A stretch of 64,000 nt of DNA. It comes from Mortierella sp. BCC40632. Lineage: Eukaryota > Mortierellomycota > Mortierellomycetes > Mortierellales > Mortierellaceae. The position numbers and the translations under genes were made by a program. The first letter of the stretch is position 1; every line of letters begins with the position of its first letter. A model generated the notes under the pieces. That model saw nothing but the letters and a program-made list of their open reading frames with translations, did no database searches and was not told the origin of the DNA. This document shows, in pieces, positions 48,877-59,802 of this stretch. The DNA lies in the NCBI GenBank assembly GCA_011634665.1, contig WAEK01000014.1:602501-666500 (forward strand), read 5' to 3'.

Positions 48877-49566
48877 CGCTTGTTCGCAACAGCCCATTTT
48901 TTTCTTTTTATATCGATAGCTGACTCTGTGCCATTGGGTCCCAATCCGTTACCGGAGAGAGGAGAAACCCATTGTGTCTCCAATCTCTTTCTCTCTCTCT
49001 CCTCCTCCTTCTCCTCCTCCTTCCTATCTCTCATTAGCTCGCCCTATTTAAGCGCCAACAACCCTGCAAATCTTGGAGTATCCTTTTTTTATTTTCGCTT
49101 AGCGCAAGCAAAAAAAGTATACCGGCTGCTTGGGGGACAAGGTGAGTGGAACCAAGAGGTGGCTAAGTAAAGCAAAGTGAGCATCTGTCCCACGAGCGAT
49201 GAACGAAAGGATCATAAAGAACGGTTGACTCTGGAGAAGGCAAACATGCTTTGAAGGTAAAGAGCAGCTTAAAAAAAAAAAAAAGTCGCTTTCCGCAGAG
49301 AATCTGAAAAGTATCGTTGAACCTAGCGAAAGAGAAGGGGGACACCAAGTCATAAAAACAAAGGTGGATGAAAATAGTGCATATTTTGACTGTTCGATCC
49401 CAAACCTTTCTCATTCTCTCTCCATCAGAGGACATTGGGGCTTTATTTCCGCTTGATAATCTGCGCATTTTCGATGATCACTCAAATCGAAAACGGTATC
49501 TTTTTTGGAATCCGATAATGAAATCCTACTTCATAGCCATCCCCTTGAAGTAAGGGTCCCTTCGGT

Positions 49567-49597
<31 letters not shown>

Positions 49598-50202
49598 TCA
49601 AGGAAGAGCGTAAGAGTACTGTAGAGTTCCATAATTGGACTCAATGATGTCTTCATTTTCTATTGCATCAGAGCCGTCGATTCATGAACGCATTTGCTAA
49701 GGAAAGACCCAAAAGAGTGCGATAATGAGGTTCGTTGAGCAACTTTAGCAACTCAAAAAAAAAAAAAAAAAAAAAAATATTCATTTCACACCCAAATCAA
49801 GGATCATTTGAAAACAAACTATTTGGCAACTTGGTGATTTACCATGTGTCTCTTTGTTCAAGATTTTTCAATGGGGGTCAAAGATCTACCCATGATTTTC
49901 TTTTTGATTGCTTTTAACCCAGGGAATGTGTTGCACGGAAGAGTCAACGTTGTTGTTACTCCTTCTCCCTCCTCCCCCCTTATTTTAATGAAAAGGCAAC
50001 CAGTGTTGTTTCGACTGAAACGACTTCTTCTTTTCTCCCCGTTTTAATAAGTCACCGGGGGTTGCTGATATGGTCAAATGGAGATGGTCCTAACGATGAT
50101 GGTGCCAAAGACGATCCATCATGCAAAAATCAAGTCTGAAAAAGAGAATATATTAAATATGGAGGAAGTGGATAAAGAGATGGAGACAGACCGCTGAGTG
50201 AA

Positions 50203-50233
<31 letters not shown>

Positions 50234-50321
50234 TCTCACTTGGTTTCCCAAGCGTCACTCGGTTCCAAAAGAATTACGCTAATGGGAAGAACGATAGTCC
50301 CACGCAAAAAAAAAAAAAAAG

Positions 50322-50360
<39 letters not shown>

Positions 50361-51212
50361 GACTCTTCGATTGGTCATTCTTACCAGTCTCAGCAACATA
50401 CTTTTGCTCCCTCCGTTTCCCACTGCCACTGGCTACGTCCCTGACCAATTTATCAAAATCAACGAGACCTTTTTTTTTTAGCAAGGGGGGTGGGAGACCC
50501 CTCAGGTCTCCCTCTCCCGTTCATGTCTTATCAAGTTTTTTTAAAAAAGAAAATATATATATATCTTTATAGAAAACAAAGTGAAAACAAATAAAAGCAG
50601 TTCACACTGTCTGGTCATCATCGATGTCTGCTATCGAGAATTGGGGGGAAGGAAGAAAGAAAAGGAGAAGAAAAAAAAAAAAAAAAAAAAAAAGATGTAC
50701 AGCTTGAGATTGAATGGGGGAAGGATACAAGCTCAAACAAAAGAACAAGAACAAAAAAAAAAAAAAATTGAAAGGTGAAATTATACAGAAAATAAGTGTG
50801 GCCAAGAGCCAAAAAAAGAAGAGAGATAGAGACCTGGATGAAGTTAGATTAAGAAAAAGAAAAAGAAAAAGTGCTTACACAGAATGCCAAAGACTCTGGA
50901 CTTGTTTTTTAACAAATCAGGATGTCGAGGATCAATGCATGGACCTGAGTGGGTACTTTGGCATAGCACCTTTCTTTTCTTTTTTTCTTTTTCGCTCTCC
51001 TTTCACCCTTTCCTCTCATTCGGATCATTCGGATCATTTCTAAACCTTTTTTTTTTTGAACAATGAACAAAAGAAGTGCAATCAAATGACAAATAGAAGG
51101 AGGAAAAAAAAAATATGATACAAGCGATGACCCATATCACACTGTGAACAACAAACTTGGCCTTATTATCCATGTCTGCTACTGCAGTGGGAAACAACCT
51201 GAAGAAAGAAAA

Positions 51213-51257
<45 letters not shown>

Positions 51258-51886
51258 TGATGCTCTTCAAGAACAACTTCTAAAATCGGAGGGGGGAAGG
51301 GAATAGTGGAACAAAGAAGGAAAAAAAGAAAAAAAAACACATGGATAAATAATACTGCAACAGAAATGACAATGGAGAGAACCAAGCATACTTGCCGAAA
51401 CGGCCTACAGAGAGGAGGAGGGGGTAGGGACGAGAACAAGTGACAACAGTATAGTAAAGAATGATAGACAGACAGACGGATAGACAGACAGACAGGCAAG
51501 CAGGCTGATAAAGAAGAAAAAATGGACATAATGGTGCAATGATTTCAAGGTAAGAAAAAAAATAAAAAACGCAAAAGAGCAACTGAATATAGAAAAAAAC
51601 AAAGAGCAAAAAGAAAGTAAACAAGCAAGAAAGCAAGGAACGAAGACTGGAAAGAAAGAAAGAAAGAAAGAAAAGCAAAAAGTTGAAAAATGGTAAATGT
51701 GGGAATCGAGTTGCCGTTGCATGGGGGGAATCGAAGCATCCAAGAAACACCTTTGAGTCTGCTCATTTTTTTTTTTTTTTTTTTTTTTTCTTTTTTGTTC
51801 CCACGGGGAAAGAGAAAAAATTCCTGGACACTTGGGAGCATGGAACGGTCTCGAGACAGATAGGTGAAGACTAAGGTGATCCCGCT

Positions 51887-54800
51887 TTACAGATCGTCAA
51901 ATTCACTCCTGGGTCGCATCACCGTTTTCCGAGTGCTAGATGTGGATCGTGGACGTCGTTCCATCGTCACTGCCCTTCGTTTGCCACGCCCATGGTCCTC
52001 TTCCTCCTCATCTTCATCTTCGTCATAATCAGGGACATCTTGCTCCCGCTTCCATGATCCGCTGTACCGGTTCGGGTTCGGTATCGATCCTGGACTTGTA
52101 CCTGCTGGAAAAAGGTTTGGGCTTGATCCACTGGCTTGTGCGATGGGGATCCCTTGCCCAACCGAGAACGGAGTTGGCTGTCGGAACGTCGCTTGGTTAG
52201 GCGAATAGGCTGCATGGTAGAGCTGTTGGTTTTGATGTTGGATCTGGTTTTGATGGTGGATCTGGTTTTGAATTTGCTCCGACATCTTAGATATCACTTC
52301 GCCCATCGCACTCCCAATCGTCACTCCAAGTTGTCGGATGCTGTCCCTCTGGGCTGCCTCGGCATTCTCGACAGCTCGTCCAACACTCTCCACTTGGTCT
52401 GAGAGTCTTGTGAAAGCATGCTGGAGCGAGCTGTACAACTCTCGTCGAAAGAGATTAAGGTCCTCCTGATTGACCGACTGGAGATTCTGGATCTGAGAAA
52501 GAATATTGGTCTGGCTTGTATTGATCGCCGATAACAGCACAGGCGTCTTTCCCATCAGCTGTGAGTCTTCATCTGCTTCCATAGCTCTCCCTTTGCCCTT
52601 CTTCTCACGTTGAACAATCGAAGCGCGTTGCCTCTGCTGCCCTGAGGGTCCCTGATTCAGATAAGGATGGTGTCGTCTTGCACCCATTGTCGGTCGGCTT
52701 GGCTCTCTGCTTCGAAAAAGGTCTCCATCTTCAACAGACTCTGGGTACTCTTCCTCTCCATTAAACGACAATGACTTTTGAAGCGTCGCACCCAGGTCAC
52801 GCAGCCGAGGATCCTCTTTGGAGCCTCTTGGCAGAGTTTGAGGAGGTGTCCGTCGAGCTGACTTGCGGTCCATAGATCCCTCATGATCTTGCTCGTCCAT
52901 ACTCCGGCGACCCTGCGATCTACTCCTCGCATTTTCAAGCTGGTTAGGTGAAAGTCGTAACTGGCCTGACAGACTGGAATGACGCTGATGAAGCTCATTT
53001 GGGTCTCCTCTTACGGATCCAGAGTGAGACGGCCGGATAAATCCCTGCGCAGGAATTGCACGTGGCGATGGGATGGTCATCTGAGGTGATGGAAACCCAG
53101 AGTTGTCAACAGGTGAGCGTCGTCCTGGGTCATTTGTTGCTGCCATTCCAGGGTTTTTGAAACGGTTCTCTGGCTGTCGAACATTCCGTGCTAGAATATC
53201 CGCTGTCATGGACTGAAAGGTAGAACGAGTGGCACTCGGAACAAATTGGTCGCCTGTGTTCTCGTCCTGGCTGAGTCGGTTAGGTCTCGCAAAGACAGGG
53301 CGTTGTTGATGAGAAGAGATGGAGTGACGTCTATAGGCAGAGGCTGTTGAAGAGGGTGGAGGCATGCTGTTCCTTCCACCACCCTGGCTCAAAGAGAAAA
53401 TATCACTGTCGTCTGGTTGCTCGAGCGGATGCTGAGGAAACTGAAGCTGATGGAGAGTAGGCAAGATATCCATTCCATTCAAGACAGACCCGCCGCTCAT
53501 AAAAGACTCGTCCCTTGAGTCTTGCGAAGGGAAAGAGGCCCGATGTCGTGGTGGATTAGAATAGAGCTCCAGACTGGCCTCGTCGTCATCATCTGTCTCC
53601 CCGCCTGCTCTCCACGTTTTGACCTGCTCCATTATGCCTGTGGTCAATGAACTGCCAACACGAGAAGATATAAGGCTGAGCGATGAGGTGCTGGGAGTGG
53701 GTGTCATGGTGTTGGTCGTTGCGCTGGTATTTCTCGACAGCTGGTACGCAGGTAGCTTCTTGGCGGGCTTCCTGATTGTGCTAAAGTCCGGTGTAAGCAA
53801 GGAGAGGTCGGGCGACTCTGAAGCGCTAAACGTCCAGACCGATGCATCATGGTCGTATCGAAAGTAGTTTCCTTTGCTCGTTTTTGCGCCCGAATTGTAC
53901 GTTGAGAGAATACGTTGGACTCTCTAAAAGAAGTTGTTGGAATGCAAGCCAGCAGTTAGTGTGTGTCAAGATGACAGAAGGGGCGGTAAAAAGTTGAATA
54001 GGGATATCACACAGTATACCCAACCGAAAGTAAAAAGGCTGTTGTAAGAACAAATTGTAGACCTGGTAGTCTACAAGGCTAAGCACTGAGGACACACAGA
54101 AGTCTCTCTCTTTCCCTACTGGATGGTTCAAAGATAGCCGCTCATCCCTCACGGCAAAAAAAGTGGTGCGAAGGTCATCTGATACCTAAAATTCACAACG
54201 TGATTTGACTGGAGGTCTAATGCTCTCCTTTGCTGCCCACTCTTCGCCCCGCAACTTGACGCTACCTTATCACTGTCGTCGTGCCTGAGGCACGCGGGCC
54301 CAAAAAAAAAAAAAAAAAAAAAAAAAAAGTGCTCAAACGGATATGCATGCCTCTCGACCATCCCATCCCGGCTTTTAAGCGGGAAGACAAGGTATTTGTG
54401 GTGAGTGCCCCGGTCCGATTAAAGACCAGAACACATGTTTCCCTCTTATTGCAGTCCAGTGGGCAGAGAAAAAAGGTGGACCCAGAAAGCGCAGCACAAA
54501 GAGAAGAGAGGAGAGAGGCGGAAGGGAACCAGGATAATATGAACCCTGTCTACGACTTTCTGGGTCTGAGGGTAAGAGAGTCGCAGTCCAAGGGCTGAGA
54601 ATAAGCAGTAAAGGGCTCGGTGGTAAGAGGACAAAGCCATCACAAAAGTGCCACGGGTCCAGAAAGTCCGTCATTCAGAGTAATCGGTGAACGCACAGGG
54701 CAGAAAAGGGAAGAAAGGGAGGTGTAAAAGAAAGAGAGAGAAAAGAGAGATACAGAGAGAGAGAGAGAGGAAAAAGAGGAATGAGGAAGAGAGAGTGGCA

Positions 54801-55426
54801 ATGACGACATGGTACACACCCTTGCGATGAGCAGCTCTATCTCCTTCCTTTTCTTTGACCCTGCCTACACTCACAGCATCATCGGTGCATCGAAGAGGAT
54901 ACGATGAAAAAAAAAAAAAAAAAAAAAGGGCCAAGATATGTGAAAAAGGGCCAAGATATGTAGCCGTTTGCCGCAGCCATCCAGAAAAGAGTTAAAAAAA
55001 AAATGTTATGCACATACCTTGATGAACGAAGCCGATGACGAGGATGAATAAGGTGCCTGAGCAATGACTAGACGGTGTGCGATCTCTCTTGAGGTCAGAC
55101 CGGCTGGTTCAGCCAGAAGGATCTCCTGGATGGCGGAAACTAGTTTGAGTGACAAAAAAAAAAAAAAAAAAGAGCGAAGGAATGAGCGTTATCAATCAGT
55201 GGCACTGGTGGAGATGGATAGCGGAGGGGGGAAAAAAAAGAGGAAAATAGAAAGAAAGAGAGAGAGACAAGAAAGAACAAAGAAAATAAAAAGGGCCAAA
55301 GACAGCGATACAGCGCAGAGGTCGAAGACAGAAGCGACGGCCATCTTGGGTGCAGCGGTCGCGCAAGTCCATGTCCAGCAACATACCAAGACGAGACGTC
55401 TTGTCCGCCGACGACGTAGTTGACAT
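51887..55426 (-). CDS. Orphan protein with N-terminal helix-turn-helix-like domain and coiled coil
   Basis: Four exons (55426-55387, 55139-55018, 54864-54820, 53923-51887) join in phase to 747 residues. The first exon gives MSTTSSADKTSRL. The spliced N-terminus then reads VSAIQEILLAEPAGLTSREI, AHRLVIAQAPYSS, SKKRKEIELLIARRVQRI and GNYFRYDHDASVWTF. This is a helix-rich block of about 100 residues that looks like a winged-helix fold (my interpretation). The rest is disordered and Ser/Pro/Arg-rich, with a coiled-coil stretch (SQTNILSQIQNLQ, NLFRRELYSSLQHAF, RLSDQVESVGRAVE, GEVISKMSEQIQNQI), a Gln-rich patch and an acidic run (DYDEDEDEEEEDHGRG) beside a basic one. A nuclear DNA- or chromatin-associated role is possible but unproven. 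The last intron (54819-53924) is long, so an extra small exon cannot be excluded. Confidence 0.75.
54924..54962. repeat. Perfect tandem duplication of about 20 bp inside an intron
   Basis: The segment AAAGGGCCAAGATATGT occurs twice in a row after an A-run, within the intron between the second and third exons of the orphan gene. It looks like a recent slippage or repair duplication. Confidence 0.9.
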
Positions 55427-55562
55427 GCGATGGTTCGGTGGGAAAAAAAAGGAATAGAGTCGGGGAGCCGACCGTTGTTGTCAGGACTATGCAATGTCGC
55501 TGTGCACAGGAGGAGCAGGGTCGAAAGGGAAGAAAAAGGACGGAGCGGGGAAAAGAAAAAAA

Positions 55563-55617
<55 letters not shown>

Positions 55618-56627
55618 AGGGGAACGGGGAAAGAGGACGGAGGAACGAGGAACGATGATGAGAATGAGGCGAGCAAAAGTGACGAAAAGTACAAGGGAGT
55701 TGTCAGTCTGCGTGGCAGAGAAGAGGAGAGCAGAAGGACAAGAGCTTATCCTGCGCACAGAACAGTGGCGGTGGCAAGAATGATACTAAGTATTGCTCCT
55801 GTGGTAGGTTGTGGGTCCCAGGTTCCTTCCTGTAAGCTCCACAAGGATGGCTGCACTGCGTGGACAAGTAAGGCCCAGGAGAATGCTACAGTTGGTACTG
55901 CAGCGATGCAGTTGAAGGTTCGGCTGGTAACCGGTTGCAGAGTGGTTGAAGTGGCGCTGCGTCAGGTTGTCGGGTAGATGACTGCGGGTTGAGAAGTAGG
56001 TAGTGGGTGACTTGGGGTTAGTGGCGCGGTGTCCTGGCTACCAACAAGTCCTTGTGTCCGAGCTGCAAGTATCCCGGTTCAAGCTCCTGCGCGGTCGTTT
56101 TATTGTTATTATTTGAGGGTGGGGATGGGGGTCGTTGGACTAAGCAGGCTCACTTCACAAAGTTCGTATCGGTGGTGGTGGTGCAAGGAGAAGAGTCTAC
56201 AGACAGTCAGGCAGACGGGAAAAGAGTCGGAGGCGCACGTACTGTAGAGCGTGGGCAAGTGGTCGGACGGACGATGGAAGTGCAGAGAGAGTGACACACA
56301 AGAAGAAGGAGGAGAGGAAGGGGTGGAGGGGGGGGCAGTGGAAAAGGAGGAAGTTGGGTGGAGAAGAGAGAAGAAGAAGAGAGAGAGAGAAGAGAGAGAG
56401 AGAGTCAAAGGAGAGACGAGCAAGGAAAGGACAGGATGATATGGAGGCAAAGAAAAGACCTGTAGTTCTGACAGACAGACGACAGACAGCAGTCAACAGG
56501 AAGGATGGGACTGAGAATTTTGTTGGACGGACGTTTTTCGTGGTCACGCTGTCTTTTCCTGTCTGCGCTGCTCTTTTTTTTTTTTTTTTTTTTCTGGCCA
56601 GGGCCACAAAAAGAAAAAGGGGGGGGG

Positions 56628-56663
<36 letters not shown>

Positions 56664-56964
56664 GACTGCGAGGGACTTTTTTATACGTCGAGAAAGAGAG
56701 ACACAGGGGATGGGTAGTACACTTATGTGTGGACAGGGATTATGGGCATGGATATAAATGGCTGTCTCTGTGCAAGGAGGTCGTTCTCTCAGTGACAATG
56801 GTGGAGATGGACACAAAATCGCGTCCAGAGGGGGACGGACATATTTTTTGCGTCCAGACAGAAGACGGACACTTTGTGTGAGGCAAGAGGTGTGCAAACA
56901 ATTTATTTGATTGACTTCGAAATAACAAAAAAAAAAAAAAAAAAAATAGAGACGTTCCTCGGCG
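55427..56964. other. Intergenic, purine-rich upstream region of the orphan gene
   Basis: GA- and GGA-rich on the + strand (pyrimidine-rich on the sense strand of the orphan gene), with (GA)n at 55573-55614, GGGGAGAGA-type sequence at 56620-56660, a T-run at 56574-56594 and an A-run at 56929-56946. No gene supported. Confidence 0.6.
55573..55614. repeat. (GA)n microsatellite
   Basis: About 21 GA units preceded by a poly-A run, roughly 150 bases upstream of the orphan gene start. Confidence 0.95.
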
Positions 56965-57541
56965 TCAGGTCTTCCAGGAGAGCCGGGCCATCTCCATCGT
57001 CAATTGTGGGACAACCACGTTCTCATTGCTGCGAGCCAAACCACCTGGGACACAATCGGCAAGCCCACCCAGCAAAACCTCCAATCCATCAACATCAAAA
57101 ATACTAATTTCGTCCTTGTCGTCGAACAACAACAAAATCTTGCCAAGATAATGTGCGCAGGACTTTTCGGCTTTAGCTTTTTTCAAGACGTCCGTCACCA
57201 CCTCCTTTTTTTAAAACAGCTCGTCTTCCTTTTGCATTCACCTCCCTGGCGATACGGCTCCGAACTGACGATCCGAGAGAAGGATCTCCAGACGCAGGAT
57301 AGACCAAGGACAGCATGAAAATCGAGGTTGCCTGTGCAGACACCATGTTGCTTACAAAGCCGGATGATGCCCGACCTAAACGATAGGAATGTGTCGAACA
57401 GAGATGGGATCGAATCTGTCGGAGAAGATCAATTTCAAACCGCGGAACGAATGTGCCAGAGACAACATCTGAGGCCAGATCAAAAGATCGCTTGTCAATA
57501 AAGATTCTATTCTCCATTTCACCTGTTTTTGTTTTTTCCAT
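56965..57541 (-). CDS. Unidentified gene interrupted by a single-base frame change
   Basis: Minus-strand frame 57541-57173 begins MEKTKTGEMENRIF and reads DLASDVVSGTFVPRFEID, RQIRSHLCSTHSYRLG and SIFMLSLVYPASGDPSLG, then GRRAVLKK. It leaves sense at an A-run near 57207-57213. In the next frame the protein continues VVTDVLKKAKAEKSCAHYLG, DDKDEISIFDVDGLEVLL and QLTMEMARLSWKT to a stop at 56965. The two parts together make about 190 residues with codon use like the other genes. No splice pair explains the shift (a 37-nt gap would be too short compared with the roughly 90-nt minimum seen here). I cannot assign a family; an opposite-strand frame (57004-57318) is a weaker alternative. Confidence 0.55.
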
Positions 57542-59351
57542 TCTTATTTTCGTGGACTATGCACGGTCCGTTGCTGTTAATCCTCAAATAAGCAGGGCAA
57601 ACGGAAGTCAAAAACAGGTGAAAAGGACAATGTCCTCCATGTTGAAATGTTGAAGAGTGACAGGAGATAGAGATATCGATGTTGAGCAACGAAAAAGAGG
57701 CCCAAAACACGGAAAAAGGGGGGATGCAAAAAAGAGGTAGTTGCGCTGTTGTTTAGATGCAAAAGTCCGTGGGTCAATTGTCTTTTTGAGCCGCTGCTAA
57801 GAACGGCTTCCTCCTCCTCCTCTTCCTGGCCCTTCGTCCTGGCGTATGTACTCTCTGGCCTCTGTTTGTTGCTGCCACGTAGCACAAAGACTTGATGTCT
57901 GCCTGTTCTTCTCAAACTCGATCCTGTTGGTTGTTGGTAGAAGAAAGAAGGTGTGGTGGCAAAAAGACCCTCTGTGCAGTTTTTTTTTTTTTTTTTTCAA
58001 GTGGAAGCGAGATCCAAGAAGGAATCGAAAGGATAGAAAAGAGATACTGTGGTCAGATAGATCGAGGAAGTTAGGATGGCAGGCAAAGAGATGTAGGATA
58101 GAGGCTAAAAAAAAAATAAAAAAATAAAAAAGGCCCTTGTAATGGCTGAAATTCGACAGAGGCTTTTAAACAGGACTGTGATTACAGATGGTGGCAAAAC
58201 TTTAGCTCGTACTGCGAAGCATTTTCAAGCAGCGCCACAGAGTGCCCCATGCTGGATCGCATGGACCCAAAGCAGAGAAGAGGATGAAAGCGGCGCCGTT
58301 TCTATCCTTGTCAGACATGGATGGGCACAGCTCTTAACGGACATGTGTTCTCGGGCCACAAGGGACGTGCCTTTGGGTGGTGTGGCTGCATCGCCTCTTA
58401 CCCGCACAAACACATTTCTCTCATCAGAGTGGACCCGTGTACCTCTGTGGTTCGTGGACGTCTAAAGAGGGACTATGGGAGGGGAAGGGGGGTGACAGGT
58501 GATCCACTACCAAAAGTGCCGTACTCGATGATGCTCTACGACATACCAGACTTCGGTAAAACCCCCCACCTTATACATGTGTTGCTCATACTTGTTCTTC
58601 ACACCCCGGCTTCTGAACCTTCTTCAGTGCTGAAGTTGAGCGGACAAGGAAAGGGTCTCATGGAACATGACGGGGTTGGCGCAGAGCGAATTTGCTAGTT
58701 CATCACTGGGGCAAGGAACCAAAGGAGGGAGATGAAAGTGAGAATACTGCTAACTTGCTGAGCGTATGTACGGTCATTATTACCATGTAGTCGAGTGATC
58801 GTTTCGAGAGACACCCACACCTTTCTTTTCCCTGTGGAGAGCCAGAGAGAGAACGATAGAGAGGAAAGAGAAGAATAGCTCAAATGTTCTCGCAAATTGC
58901 ATTTTGTAATACTCTCAAACCGGTCTCTGTTCCTGTGTGCTACTGAGGACGCACTCTGATGTGCCTGATTGTGCCTGGACGTGTGCCTGTGCCTGAGCGG
59001 AGACCGAATTACGCCCTGCACGGGTTGAGGCCAGACCCGGGCGCGCCGGGCCAGAGACGGCGACCACGGGCGAGAGGGCAAAGTGGTGTGGTGGACTGAT
59101 GGTGGGAACGAGCCCACAACAGGGCACTGATACACAGACACTCGCCTGTCTGGAAGCCCAAGAAGGCAACTCTTGTCGAAAAACAGCAGGGCGCACTAAA
59201 CTCAAACGACCAGGATGGTATGATCCATCTCTCCATCAGGCTACATCATTGACCTGTTTTCACTTCATCATCTCTCTGTCTCTTTCCTGTTTCTCAGTTC
59301 ATCTCTCGTTTTCTCACTCTTTCTTTCTTTCTCTCTTTCTCTATCTTTTTC

Positions 59352-59446
<95 letters not shown>

Positions 59447-59587
59447 CTCTCTCTCTCTTCCCTCTGTCTCATATTAGCGGCTAATTAATCTCTGCCCATC
59501 ACTCAACTCTTTCTTTACCCACACCTCATTCTCAAACCCACACAAACGCCCTCTCACCCCTCCTACTCACTCCTCTCTCTTCTCTCC

Positions 59588-59666
<79 letters not shown>

Positions 59667-59802
59667 TTTCTCTCTTTCTCTCTCCTCTTCTTTCTCTTTC
59701 CTCTCTCCTCTTCTTTCTCTTTCCTCTTTCCTCTCTTTCCTCTTTTCTCTTTCCTTCCTTCCTCTCCCTTTCTCTCTCCGCTCTGCCAGCTTTGTTGCCG
59801 CC
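57542..59802. other. Intergenic, upstream region of the 59.8-kb gene
   Basis: Left half has mixed composition. A 107-codon + frame (58142-58465, starting MAEIRQRLLNRTVI) and an overlapping + frame (58321-58698) are possible but unsupported. The right half is strongly CT-rich, with two (CT)n tracts at 59361-59429 and 59591-59659 and CTTTC/CCTCT blocks up to 59780, immediately ahead of the start codon at 59803. Confidence 0.5.
59361..59659. repeat. Paired (CT)n microsatellites upstream of a start codon
   Basis: Two tracts of about 34 CT units each (59361-59429 and 59591-59659), separated by about 160 bases that also include a (CA)n patch. Confidence 0.95.

Larger units (their letters stand above)
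47512..51886. other. Intergenic region, no gene supported
   Basis: Upstream of the polyQ gene and 3' of the orphan gene. Contains TA repeats at 47898-47975, GA tracts at 48297-48333 and 49569-49592, CCAG repeats at 48382-48420, poly-T runs at 48844-48876 and 50204-50231, poly-A runs at 49757-49777, 50670-50693 and 51211-51255, and TATA-type repeats near 50552. The stretch 49100-49560 and 49800-50100 has more even composition, but no frame there is long or protein-like. No tRNA seen. Confidence 0.55.

Noticed and set aside
56030..56105. Possible tRNA 3' half (GGTTCAAGCTCC followed by a T-run)
   Set aside because: The flanking T-stem bases do not pair, and no D-arm/A-box at the right distance was found.
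57208..57244. Very short intron that would join the two frames of the unidentified gene
   Set aside because: At 37 nt it is far below the shortest intron seen here (about 90 nt), and the acceptor is poor.
58142..58698. Two overlapping + strand frames of about 110-125 codons
   Set aside because: No homology recognised, no splice context, and two different frames are open over the same DNA, which favours chance.
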